DNA of 64,000 bases from positions 104,444 to 168,443 of the forward strand of contig PMOL01000009.1 in assembly GCA_003162415.1 (NCBI GenBank), read 5' to 3'. This DNA comes from Candidatus Dormiibacterota bacterium. Lineage in GTDB: Bacteria > Chloroflexota > Dormibacteria > Aeolococcales > Aeolococcaceae. Position numbers and translations under genes: made by a program. Position 1 is the first letter of the stretch, and every line of letters begins with the position of its first letter. Shown piece after piece: positions 42,440 to 49,701 of the stretch. The notes beneath the pieces were generated by a model that worked only from the letters and a program-made list of their open reading frames with translations, ran no database searches and was not told the origin of the DNA.

Positions 42440-43549
42440 GTGAGCACCGAGGTGCTCGACGAGCGCTCGCGCCACGTCGCCCTCGTTCGCGCCCAGGCGG
42501 CACTCATCGCCGATTCGTCGCGGCCGGTTCGCCGGCTGGTTCTCAGCCCCGGCTCGAAGCTGACATCGTCGCCGCGCAAACGCCGTCACGGGCGCCGCGG
42601 AACCCCGCCGCCACCGCCCGCGGCCAGGCGGCACACGTCCTGGAGGCGGCGGGTCATCGCAGCGGCCGCGCTCACGGTGCAGGTCGGCCTCCTGGCCCTG
42701 GCATTGATGCTCCCGGGGTTCCAGGTGCACAAGGTGACCGTCGTCGGTACTCACCTGCTCACCACCGGCGCCGTGGTCGCCGCAGCGGAGGTGCCCGAGC
42801 AGAGCATCTGGACCATCAACGGCGCCGCGATCCAGGCCCGGGTGCAGGCGCTCGCCTGGGTGGCCAGCGCGGTGGTCACCACCGACTTGCCGGCGACGGT
42901 GGAGATCTCGGTGGTGGAAAGGGCGCCGATGCTCCGCATCCGTCGCGACGGCACCGACACGCTCGTCGCCTCGGACGGAGCGACGCTGCCCGCGATCGAC
43001 GCAACCCCCGCGGCGCGAAGCGGCATCCCAGTGCTGATCGACGACCGCGCCGGGTCGCCACAGGCCATCAACCCGGTGCTGGTCCAGCTGCTCAGCTCGA
43101 TCGCGCAGCGATTCAACGCCGTGTTCGGCTGCTCGGTCGCCGCCTATCTGTGGGGGGCGGACGATGTCGTGAGCATCTGGACGCGCACCGGCTGGCGGGC
43201 CGTTCTTGGCCACCTCGACACCCAGGATGCGATCGCTGCGCTGCCGGCACAGATCGAGACCCTGGCCGCCCTCAAAGGGCGGCTCAACTTCGTCAAGCCG
43301 AGCTATGGCTACATCGATCTCGAGGCCGCGCCATACCCGGTCAGCGGCGGGCATCCGGGACTTCCCGCGGAGGTGAGCGCGGCGCTCCTGCCCGTCGCCC
43401 CGGCGATCCAGCCACCCCAGGCGGCGTCCTCGGTCCCACCACCCACGGCTCCGCCGACGCCCCGTCCGACGCCGGCGACGAGTGCCAGCCCGACCTCGGG
43501 CATCACGCTCAACACGCCTCCCGCAACCACACCTACCGCGTCTCCCTGA
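42440..43549 (+). CDS. ftsQ: FtsQ/DivIB-like division protein
   Basis: A 369-aa bitopic protein: a basic, Pro-rich cytoplasmic tail (1-70), one membrane helix (about 71-93), a POTRA domain (FQVHKVTVVGTHLLTTGAVV onward, about 95-165), then the FtsQ beta domain with LPATVEISVVERAPML (the conserved V-x-E-R-x-P). The C-terminal ~50 residues are low-complexity Pro/Thr/Ala-rich, unusual for FtsQ and probably disordered outside the membrane. GTG 42440 follows a 117-base gap that has a GATAAT hexamer (42349-42354) and a repeated CACGTCTCAGC, so it may have its own promoter. Confidence 0.85.
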   Translation: MSTEVLDERSRHVALVRAQAALIADSSRPVRRLVLSPGSKLTSSPRKRRHGRRGTPPPPPAARRHTSWRRRVIAAAALTVQVGLLALALMLPGFQVHKVTVVGTHLLTTGAVVAAAEVPEQSIWTINGAAIQARVQALAWVASAVVTTDLPATVEISVVERAPMLRIRRDGTDTLVASDGATLPAIDATPAARSGIPVLIDDRAGSPQAINPVLVQLLSSIAQRFNAVFGCSVAAYLWGADDVVSIWTRTGWRAVLGHLDTQDAIAALPAQIETLAALKGRLNFVKPSYGYIDLEAAPYPVSGGHPGLPAEVSAALLPVAPAIQPPQAASSVPPPTAPPTPRPTPATSASPTSGITLNTPPATTPTASP

Positions 43550-43562
43550 CCGAGGAGGCTGC

Positions 43563-44453
43563 CTAGCGGACGCGGTCCCAGGGTCGCGCCGCGCGCAGCG
43601 CGGAGAGGATCGCGCGGGTTGCGGGTGAGCGGTTCATGGTGTAGAAGTGCACGCCCGGCGCACCCCCGGCGAGCAGCTCGGCGCACTGGAGCGTGGCCCA
43701 TGCCACCCCCAGCTGGAGCACCGCCTCGGGGTCATCCTCGCGGGAGCGGAGGGCATCGAGGAGCGCATCGGGGATCGACGCGCCGATCTTTGACGTGAAC
43801 CGGCGGATCTGCCCGACGTTGGTGACCGGCATGATGCCCGGGATGATCGGCACCGCCACGCCGGCGGCGCGCGCCCGGGCCACGAAGTCGAAGTACATGC
43901 GGTTGTCGAAGAAGAGGTTCGTGATCAGATAGCTGGCGCCCGCATCCTCCTTGCGCTTGGCGGAACGGACGTCCTCGTCCGCGTCCACCGACTCCGGGTG
44001 CTTCTCCGGGTAGCAGGCGCCCCCGACGCAGAAGTCATAGCGGCCGGTGATCAGCTCCATCAGCTCGCTGCCGTGCGCGAGCCCGCCTTCGGCGGCAACG
44101 AATCGCTCGATGCCGTCCGGCGGGTCGCCGCGCAGCGCGAGCACGTTGTCGATTCCGGCCGCGCGCAGGCCCTCGAGAATCTCGTTCAGATCGTCCACCG
44201 TCGCGTCGACGCAGGTCAGGTGGGCGACCGGCTCGATGTCGAGCTCACGCCGGATCCGCGCGACCAGGTCGACGGTCCGGGCTCGCACCGACCCGCCCGC
44301 GCCGTAGGTGACCGACACGAAGGTCGGCTCGAGCTCGCGCAGGTGGGAGATCGCCTCGAAGAGCTGACGAACGCCGTCGTCAGTCTTCGGCGGGAAGAAT
44401 TCGAATGAGAAGATCGGCTGCCGGCGTCCTTCCAGGACGGTGTCGAGGCGCAT
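43563..44453 (-). CDS. metF: 5,10-methylenetetrahydrofolate reductase
   Basis: A 296-aa flavoprotein that reduces methylene-THF to methyl-THF for methionine synthesis. FSFEFFPPKTDDGVRQLFEA is the N-terminal signature with the catalytic Glu, FVSVTYGAGGSVRARTVDL and HLTCVDATVDDLNEIL follow, then NVLALRGDPP, GGACYPEKHPES and AGASYLITNLFFDN, and IPGIMPV with GVHFYTMNRS. ATG 44453 was chosen; an ATG four codons upstream is possible. A minus-strand TAGCAT (44463-44468) fits a nearly leaderless start. It interrupts the dcw cluster, converging on ftsQ. Confidence 0.94.
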   Translation of the reverse strand: MRLDTVLEGRRQPIFSFEFFPPKTDDGVRQLFEAISHLRELEPTFVSVTYGAGGSVRARTVDLVARIRRELDIEPVAHLTCVDATVDDLNEILEGLRAAGIDNVLALRGDPPDGIERFVAAEGGLAHGSELMELITGRYDFCVGGACYPEKHPESVDADEDVRSAKRKEDAGASYLITNLFFDNRMYFDFVARARAAGVAVPIIPGIMPVTNVGQIRRFTSKIGASIPDALLDALRSREDDPEAVLQLGVAWATLQCAELLAGGAPGVHFYTMNRSPATRAILSALRAARPWDRVR

Positions 44454-44462
44454 GGTGAACAC

Positions 44463-44473
44463 CATGCTACGGT
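44463..44473. promoter_or_regulatory. Overlapping divergent -10 elements of metF and the MDR gene
   Basis: Plus-strand TACGGT (44468-44473) lies 7 bases before ATG 44481. Minus-strand TAGCAT (44463-44468) lies 10 bases before ATG 44453. They share one base, so the two genes would compete for polymerase. Confidence 0.4.
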
Positions 44474-44480
44474 CCGCGAA

Positions 44481-45524
44481 ATGCTTGCGGCGTATGCGTC
44501 GGCAGTTGGCGGCGACGACCCTCTCGCCAACCTGACGGTCGGAGACCTGCCGGCACCCGAACCGCAGCCCGGCTGGGCGCGCGTGAGAGTGCGCGCGGCG
44601 TCGCTCAACCACCACGACATCTGGACGCTGCGAGGGGTGTCGTCGGCACCTGTGACCCCTCCGCAGATCCTCGGCTGCGACGCCGCCGGCCATGTCGACG
44701 CCTACGGCGGCGAGCCGCCCGCCGGGGCCCCGCCGGTGGGGGCCAGGGTGGTCGTGTATCCGATCATCACCTGCGGCCGGTGCCCCGCCTGCCTCGCGGA
44801 TGAGCCACTGGGATGCCGGTTCTTCCGGATGCTCAGCGAGCCACCGCTCGGCGGGGCGCTCGCCGAGTACGTGGAGATCCCGGCCGCGAACCTCGTGGTG
44901 CTGCCGGACCAGGTCAGCTTCGCCGACGCCGCGTGCCTGCCCACCGCCTACCTGACCGCATATCGGGCGCTGTTCGTGCGTGCGGCCCTGCGCCCGGGCA
45001 TGAACGTCCTGGTCCAGGGCGCTACCGGGGGCGTGGCAACCGCGTGCATCCTGCTCGGCCGGCTCGCCGGCATCACCGTCTACGCCACCTCGCGCGACGA
45101 AGCCAAGCGGGCGTTCGCCGTCGACCTCGGCGCCGAAGCCGCCTTCCCGGTCGAGCGCGAGACCGCCCGCGCGGTCATCGGCGCCACCGGAGGCCTCGGC
45201 GTGGACGCCGTCGTCGACACGGTCGGCGAGCCGACCTGGGACCTGAGCTTGCGAGCGGTGCGACCGGGCGGTGTCGTGGTCGTCCCGGGAGCGACTGGCG
45301 GCCCGAATCCGCCGGCACAGCTCAACCGGATCTTCTTCCGCAGCGTGACCATTGCCGGCACCACCATGGGGACGCGAGGGGAGCTGCGCAGGCTCGTCGA
45401 TCTGACTGCAACCGGCGCGCTCCGGCCGCTCATCGGGTCGACGCACGCGCTCCGTGACGCGGCAACAGCGTTCGCCGAGATGGCCGGCGGCGACCTGCGA
45501 GGCAAGATCGTCCTCGAGGCCTGA
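44481..45524 (+). CDS. Zinc-type MDR alcohol dehydrogenase / quinone oxidoreductase
   Basis: A 347-aa medium-chain dehydrogenase. VRVRAASLNHHDIWTLRG is the usual substrate-domain entry. GCDAAGHVDAYG and the CGRCPACLADEPLGC cysteine cluster match the structural-zinc loop, though the fourth ligand is spaced differently from the classical family. VLVQGATGGVATACILLGRL is the nucleotide-binding Rossmann loop, and VDAVVDTVGEPTWDLSLRAV is typical of the quinone-reductase/ADH branch. The C-terminus DLRGKIVLEA is standard. Substrate unknown. It precedes the structured gap upstream of ftsA. Confidence 0.85.
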   Translation: MLAAYASAVGGDDPLANLTVGDLPAPEPQPGWARVRVRAASLNHHDIWTLRGVSSAPVTPPQILGCDAAGHVDAYGGEPPAGAPPVGARVVVYPIITCGRCPACLADEPLGCRFFRMLSEPPLGGALAEYVEIPAANLVVLPDQVSFADAACLPTAYLTAYRALFVRAALRPGMNVLVQGATGGVATACILLGRLAGITVYATSRDEAKRAFAVDLGAEAAFPVERETARAVIGATGGLGVDAVVDTVGEPTWDLSLRAVRPGGVVVVPGATGGPNPPAQLNRIFFRSVTIAGTTMGTRGELRRLVDLTATGALRPLIGSTHALRDAATAFAEMAGGDLRGKIVLEA

Positions 45525-45835
45525 GCCGTGGCATCGCCGGTGACCTGACGACCACGCTGATTTCGAGAATTGCGTAGACGCCTTGGCCGAGCGGTGTTAC
45601 GGTTGCGCAGCTTCGGCGGTCCATTCAGACCGCGGCGCACAGGGCCTCGTCCAGAAGGTGCAGTGGCGAGGCCCTGTCCGTGTCTCCAGGACTGGTGGAG
45701 ACGAGTGATCCCGAGGTCGGGGATTGGACTGGCGAATGCGCTTGACTGGGTGCCCGACCTCTCGAAGACAACCAACATGTTGTGGCATACTGGGCCGGCG
45801 AACCCAGCATCTTGCGGTTTTGCGCCCGAAAACCC
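45525..45835 (+). other. Structured intergenic region upstream of ftsA
   Basis: This gene-free stretch (the whole gap runs to 45878) contains four hairpins in a row: GCGGTC/GACCGC (45616-45633), the 11-bp ACAGGGCCTCG/CGAGGCCCTGT (45639-45677), GTCTCCA/TGGAGAC (45682-45702) and GAGGTCGGG/CCCGACCTC (45713-45761). The second could end MDR transcription. Together they may be a terminator region or an undescribed structured RNA. No ORF with coding character is seen. Confidence 0.5.
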
Positions 45836-45864
45836 TTGAACGGCGCACCCGCGACGGCTACACT
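45836..45864 (+). promoter_or_regulatory. Promoter of ftsA-ftsZ
   Basis: TTGAAC (45836-45841), 17 bases, TACACT (45859-45864). Transcription would start near 45871, leaving a leader of only about 8 bases before GTG 45879. Confidence 0.6.
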
Positions 45865-45878
45865 CGGAGACCTACACA

Positions 45879-47114
45879 GTGACCCGTCCTCGCCGCGTCT
45901 TCGCACTCGATCTCGGAACGACCAAAGTCTGCTGCGCCGTCGCAGATCTTGAGAGCACCGGTCTCCGAGTGCTGGGCGTCGGAATGGTGGCTTCGAGGGG
46001 GGTGCGCAAGGGAGCGGTCGTCGAGATCGACCGGGCTGCCGAGGCGGTGGCCGAGGCGGTCGACATGGCCGAGCAGATGTCGGGCGTTGCCATCGACTCG
46101 GCCGTGGTCGGGATAGCGGGGGGTCACATCACCTCGCAGAACAGCCGGGGCGTCGTGGCCGTGGAAGCCGGTCATCGCGAGGTTCGCGACCAGGACGTGC
46201 ATCGCGCCATCGACGCCGCACGTGCGGTGAGCGTTCCCTCTGAGCGGCGCATCGTCCACGTCCTGCCCCAGCAGTTCACCATCGATGGACAGGAGGGCGT
46301 GCGCGACGCCATCGGCATGGCGGGCAATCGGCTCGAGGTCGACGCGCACATCATCACCGGCGCCAACACCGCAATCCAGAACGTCGTCAAGGTCGTGCAC
46401 AAAGCCGGGCTCAACGTCGACGACATGGTGTTGCAGGTGCTCGCGTCCGCTGAAGCCGTGGTCACCGAGGACGAGATCGAGCGCGGCGTCGTGGTCGTCG
46501 ATGTCGGTGGCGGCACCAGCGATATCGCAGTGTTCGCGCGCGGCAGCATCGTGCACACCAGCGTGATTCCGGTCGGTGGCAACCATGTGACCGCAGACCT
46601 CGCGGTTGGTTTGCGCTGCGACCTCGAGACCGCTGAAACCGTCAAGCGAAACTTCGGTCACTGCCTGCAGCTGACGCTGCCCGCCGACGCGGAGGTGACC
46701 CTGACCCCGATGGGCTATGACGAACCGGTCGGTGTGCCGCAACGGTATCTCGCCGAGATCATCGGTCCGCGCGCACGCGAGATGGCGTCGCTGATCGCCG
46801 CGGAAGTCGAGCGCGCAGGGCCGCTCGGCATGTTCCCCGGCGGCATCGTGATCACCGGCGGCGGCGCGCTGCTCCGCGGATTTGCCGAGGTGGTGCAGCA
46901 GCAGACCAACCTTCCGGCGCGCGTTGCGGCCCCGATGGGACTGCACGGCATGAACGACGAGATCCGCGGGCCGAGCCACGCCACGGTGGTCGGTCTGCTG
47001 CGCTGGGGAGCCCGGAGCAACCTCGGCCGCAAGCCCTCCCGCTCCAATGGCAAGAGCTCGGACGGCCCCGCCGCCGGGGTGAAACTCTCGAGGTGGTTTC
47101 GTGACCTCTTTTGA
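45879..47114 (+). CDS. ftsA: Cell division protein FtsA
   Basis: A 411-aa actin-like ATPase that tethers FtsZ to the membrane. [16 protein letters not shown] is phosphate loop 1, the 1C insert region follows, [16 protein letters not shown] is phosphate loop 2 and [16 protein letters not shown] the adenosine motif. The C-terminal [10 protein letters not shown] is the amphipathic membrane-targeting helix. Its presence is notable since most Actinobacteria lack FtsA. The promoter lies directly upstream; ftsZ follows after 112 bases. Confidence 0.95.
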   Translation: MTRPRRVFALDLGTTKVCCAVADLESTGLRVLGVGMVASRGVRKGAVVEIDRAAEAVAEAVDMAEQMSGVAIDSAVVGIAGGHITSQNSRGVVAVEAGHREVRDQDVHRAIDAARAVSVPSERRIVHVLPQQFTIDGQEGVRDAIGMAGNRLEVDAHIITGANTAIQNVVKVVHKAGLNVDDMVLQVLASAEAVVTEDEIERGVVVVDVGGGTSDIAVFARGSIVHTSVIPVGGNHVTADLAVGLRCDLETAETVKRNFGHCLQLTLPADAEVTLTPMGYDEPVGVPQRYLAEIIGPRAREMASLIAAEVERAGPLGMFPGGIVITGGGALLRGFAEVVQQQTNLPARVAAPMGLHGMNDEIRGPSHATVVGLLRWGARSNLGRKPSRSNGKSSDGPAAGVKLSRWFRDLF

Positions 47115-47226
47115 TCATCTGCGCACCCACGGACTCGATCAGCCAGGCGATGCCCTGGCACGACGGCGATCGTCATCCCAGTCGCCCCCAACCCGAGAAA
47201 TGACAACCCAACGCGAGGAGAAAGGC

Positions 47227-48333
47227 ATGGCAGACCTCGACCGGACACTTGACGGCAACGCCCGCATCCGCGTCGTGGGGGTCGGCGGCGGCGGCAGCAA
47301 TGCCGTGAACCGCATGATCCGGAGCAACCTCAAGGGCGTTGAGTTCATCGCGATCAACACCGATCACCAGGCCCTCAGCTCCTCGTCCGCACACCTCAAG
47401 ATCCGCATCGGTGGCAAGCTGACACGCGGACTTGGCGCCGGTGGCGATCCCCAGAAGGGTCAGGACGCGGCAGAGGAGTCCCGCGAGGAGTTGACCAAGG
47501 CGCTGGCCGACAGCGACATGGTGTTCATCACCGCGGGCATGGGCGGTGGCACCGGCACCGGCGCCGCGCCGATCATCGCGGAGATCGCACGCGAGTCGGG
47601 CGCGCTGACCATCGGTGTGGTCACCAAGCCGTTCCGCTTCGAGGGTCTGCGCCGTCAGAAGTCGGCCGAGGAGGGAATAGCCAACCTCCAGGGTCGGGTC
47701 GACACGCTGATCACCATTCCGAACGAGCGGCTCATGCAGGTGGTCGACAAGAAGACCCCGATCGGTGACGCGTTCAAGGTTGCCGATGACGTGCTGCGCC
47801 AGGGCGTGCAGGGCATCAGCGACCTGATCGTCTTTCCAGGACTGATCAACCTCGACTTCGCAGACGTCAAGACGATCATGCAGGGCCAGGGGCAGGCACT
47901 CATGGGCATCGGGTTCGGGAGCGGCGACACGCGCGCGGCGGACGCCGCCAAGGACGCGGTGGCGAGCCCGTTGCTCGAGACCACCATCGCCGGGGCCAAG
48001 GGGATCCTGCTCAACGTCACCGGCGGCCCGGACCTCACCCTCTACGAGGTGAACGAGGCAGCCCAGCTGGTGAGCGAATCTGCGGATGCCGACGCGCAGA
48101 TCATCTTCGGGACGGTCATCGACGAGCACATGAAGGGCGAGGTGAAGATCACCGTCATCGCCACCGGATTCACCGGTCAGATCGATGTCATCGGCACGCT
48201 CAGCTACGAGCCGTCAGCCCGGCCGATGGTCTCCGACCAGCGGCAGCCGGCGTTCAACGTCGGGGGGAAGCCCAACGGCCCGTACAGCGTCGACGACCTG
48301 GACATCCCGGCGTTTCTGAGGGACCGTCGGTAG
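47227..48333 (+). CDS. ftsZ: Cell division protein FtsZ
   Basis: A 368-aa tubulin-like GTPase that builds the division ring. [18 protein letters not shown] is the first nucleotide loop, [18 protein letters not shown] (about 105-122) the tubulin signature, [12 protein letters not shown] the T7 synergy loop with the catalytic Asp, and the C-terminus ends [13 protein letters not shown], the conserved peptide that binds FtsA. GAGGAGAAAG precedes ATG 47227 at good distance. The 112-base gap from ftsA has no clear promoter. Confidence 0.97.
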   Translation: MADLDRTLDGNARIRVVGVGGGGSNAVNRMIRSNLKGVEFIAINTDHQALSSSSAHLKIRIGGKLTRGLGAGGDPQKGQDAAEESREELTKALADSDMVFITAGMGGGTGTGAAPIIAEIARESGALTIGVVTKPFRFEGLRRQKSAEEGIANLQGRVDTLITIPNERLMQVVDKKTPIGDAFKVADDVLRQGVQGISDLIVFPGLINLDFADVKTIMQGQGQALMGIGFGSGDTRAADAAKDAVASPLLETTIAGAKGILLNVTGGPDLTLYEVNEAAQLVSESADADAQIIFGTVIDEHMKGEVKITVIATGFTGQIDVIGTLSYEPSARPMVSDQRQPAFNVGGKPNGPYSVDDLDIPAFLRDRR

Positions 48334-48346
48334 GTTTGGGTCCGGT

Positions 48347-48384
48347 GCAGCTCCGGCCGCGGTCGCGCCGCAGGCCGGGGCTGC
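48347..48384 (+). terminator. Hairpin between ftsZ and nrdR
   Basis: GCAGCTCCGGCC (48347-48358) pairs with GGCCGGGGCTGC (48373-48384) over 12 bp with one G-U, loop of 14. No U-tract follows. It could terminate or attenuate ftsZ transcription before nrdR. Confidence 0.45.
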
Positions 48385-48409
48385 ATCCCAAGCCACCAGG
48401 GGGCAGCAG

Positions 48410-48949
48410 GTGAAGTGCCCGTTCTGCGGCGAGACGGACATCAAGGTCGTCGACTCGCGCGATTCCGAGACCGGTGAGGCGATTCGCCGCCGTCGAGAAT
48501 GCCTTGGCTGCAGCAAGCGTTTCACCACCTACGAGCGCGTCGAGGTGCCCCCGCTCTATGTCCTCAAGAAGGACGGAAGGCGCGAGGAATTCAGCCGCCC
48601 CAAGCTGCTCTCCGGCCTGGTCATGGCGTCGAAGAAGACGCGCCTCGCCCCCGCGAACCTGGAGTTGATGGTCGCGGAGATCGAGAACGCCCTCCGGAGC
48701 CAGAACATCTCCGAGATTGCGAGCCGGGAGGTCGGCGCCATGGTGATGGCGCGGCTGCGCGAGATCGACGAGATCGCGTACATTCGATTCGCTTCGGTAT
48801 ATCGATCGTTCAAGGACGCCCAGGAGATGCGCGCAACTATCGAGGACGTTCTGGCCCATCCTCCTGGCACCCGTCCCGATACCGCCCGCCGGCAGCGCAA
48901 GCGCCGCGACACGGAAGGGCGCGAGTTACCGCTCGATCTCGGGAAATAG
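48410..48949 (+). CDS. nrdR: Transcriptional repressor NrdR
   Basis: A 179-aa nucleotide-sensing repressor of ribonucleotide reductase genes. The N-terminal zinc ribbon has KCPFCGETDIKVVDSRDSE and RRRRECLGCSKRFTTYERVE, giving CxxC pairs near 3/6 and 31/34. The ATP-cone follows (about 49-139): VLKKDGRREEFSRPKLLSGL and AYIRFASVYRSFKD. The C-terminal 35 residues are basic and variable. GTG 48410 is preceded by a G-rich ribosome site. No NrdR box is evident within the window. Confidence 0.96.
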   Translation: MKCPFCGETDIKVVDSRDSETGEAIRRRRECLGCSKRFTTYERVEVPPLYVLKKDGRREEFSRPKLLSGLVMASKKTRLAPANLELMVAEIENALRSQNISEIASREVGAMVMARLREIDEIAYIRFASVYRSFKDAQEMRATIEDVLAHPPGTRPDTARRQRKRRDTEGRELPLDLGK

Positions 48950-48950
48950 G

Positions 48951-49652
48951 GTGACGATCGCGGAGGAGGTGCCGGTCGCGGACCGGCTGACAGCAGTTCG
49001 TGCTCGGATCGACGCCGCCGCCCAGCGCGCGGACCGGGACCCGGCCGGCGTCCTCCTGATCGCCGTGACCAAGGGGATGCCCGCCGCACGCGTCGACGAG
49101 GCAATCGCGGCCGGGGTCGGGGACATCGGCGAGAACCGCATCCAGGAGGCCGCGTACAAGCAGCGGGAGGTGCGCAACGCCGCCCGCTGGCACCTGATCG
49201 GCCACCTCCAGACCAACAAGGCCGGGCGCGCGGCGGCGCTCTTCGATTTTGTCCACTCCGTCGACAGCAGGCGCGTCGCCGATGCGCTGTCGGCGCACCG
49301 GCCGGCTGGGCGTGACCCGATCGGCGTGCTCGTGGAGGTCGAGCTGACCGGCCTGCCGGGGCGTTCCGGCGTCGCGGAGTCCGATGTCGAGGCGCTCGTC
49401 GAGCAGCTCGTCAATGTCCCGTCCATTCACCTGATGGGCCTGATGACGATTGCACCCTTCTCGCAGCAAGCCGAGGACGCGCGCGCGACATTCACCCGGC
49501 TCCGCCGCGTTCGCGATCACATGGAGCACATGACCGGGTGGGCGCTCCCGGAGTTGAGCATGGGGATGAGCAACGATTTCGAGATCGCCATCGAGGAGGG
49601 CGCCACCATGGTGCGCATCGGGCGGGCGATCTTCGGCGAACGCGCGGAGTAG
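48951..49652 (+). CDS. YggS-family PLP homeostasis protein
   Basis: A 233-aa single-domain TIM-barrel protein that binds pyridoxal phosphate. Lys41 in [10 protein letters not shown] is the PLP Schiff-base site. [30 protein letters not shown] and [20 protein letters not shown] with VRIGRAIFG are all family blocks. GTG 48951 follows nrdR by one base. It is often encoded near ftsZ with sepF; here sepF is not seen. Confidence 0.94.
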   Translation: MTIAEEVPVADRLTAVRARIDAAAQRADRDPAGVLLIAVTKGMPAARVDEAIAAGVGDIGENRIQEAAYKQREVRNAARWHLIGHLQTNKAGRAAALFDFVHSVDSRRVADALSAHRPAGRDPIGVLVEVELTGLPGRSGVAESDVEALVEQLVNVPSIHLMGLMTIAPFSQQAEDARATFTRLRRVRDHMEHMTGWALPELSMGMSNDFEIAIEEGATMVRIGRAIFGERAE

Positions 49653-49688
49653 AGGCTCCCGGCAGTTCGGGAGCGAACGATCTGCCGG

Positions 49689-49694
49689 TATCCT
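49689..49694 (+). promoter_or_regulatory. Candidate -10 element for ileS
   Basis: TATCCT lies 7 bases before ATG 49702, suggesting a leaderless ileS mRNA. No T-box-like leader is present. Confidence 0.45.
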
Positions 49695-49701
49695 TGAGGC
49701 G

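Noticed and set aside
43563..45446. Minus-strand frame of 627 codons extending metF upstream
   Set aside because: Everything before ATG 44465 is antisense to the MDR gene and has no family similarity.
45575..45660. Possible tRNA, because TTGGCCGAGCGG resembles a Ser/Leu tRNA D-arm
   Set aside because: There is no acceptor stem pairing, no anticodon arm and no T-loop GTTCRA downstream.
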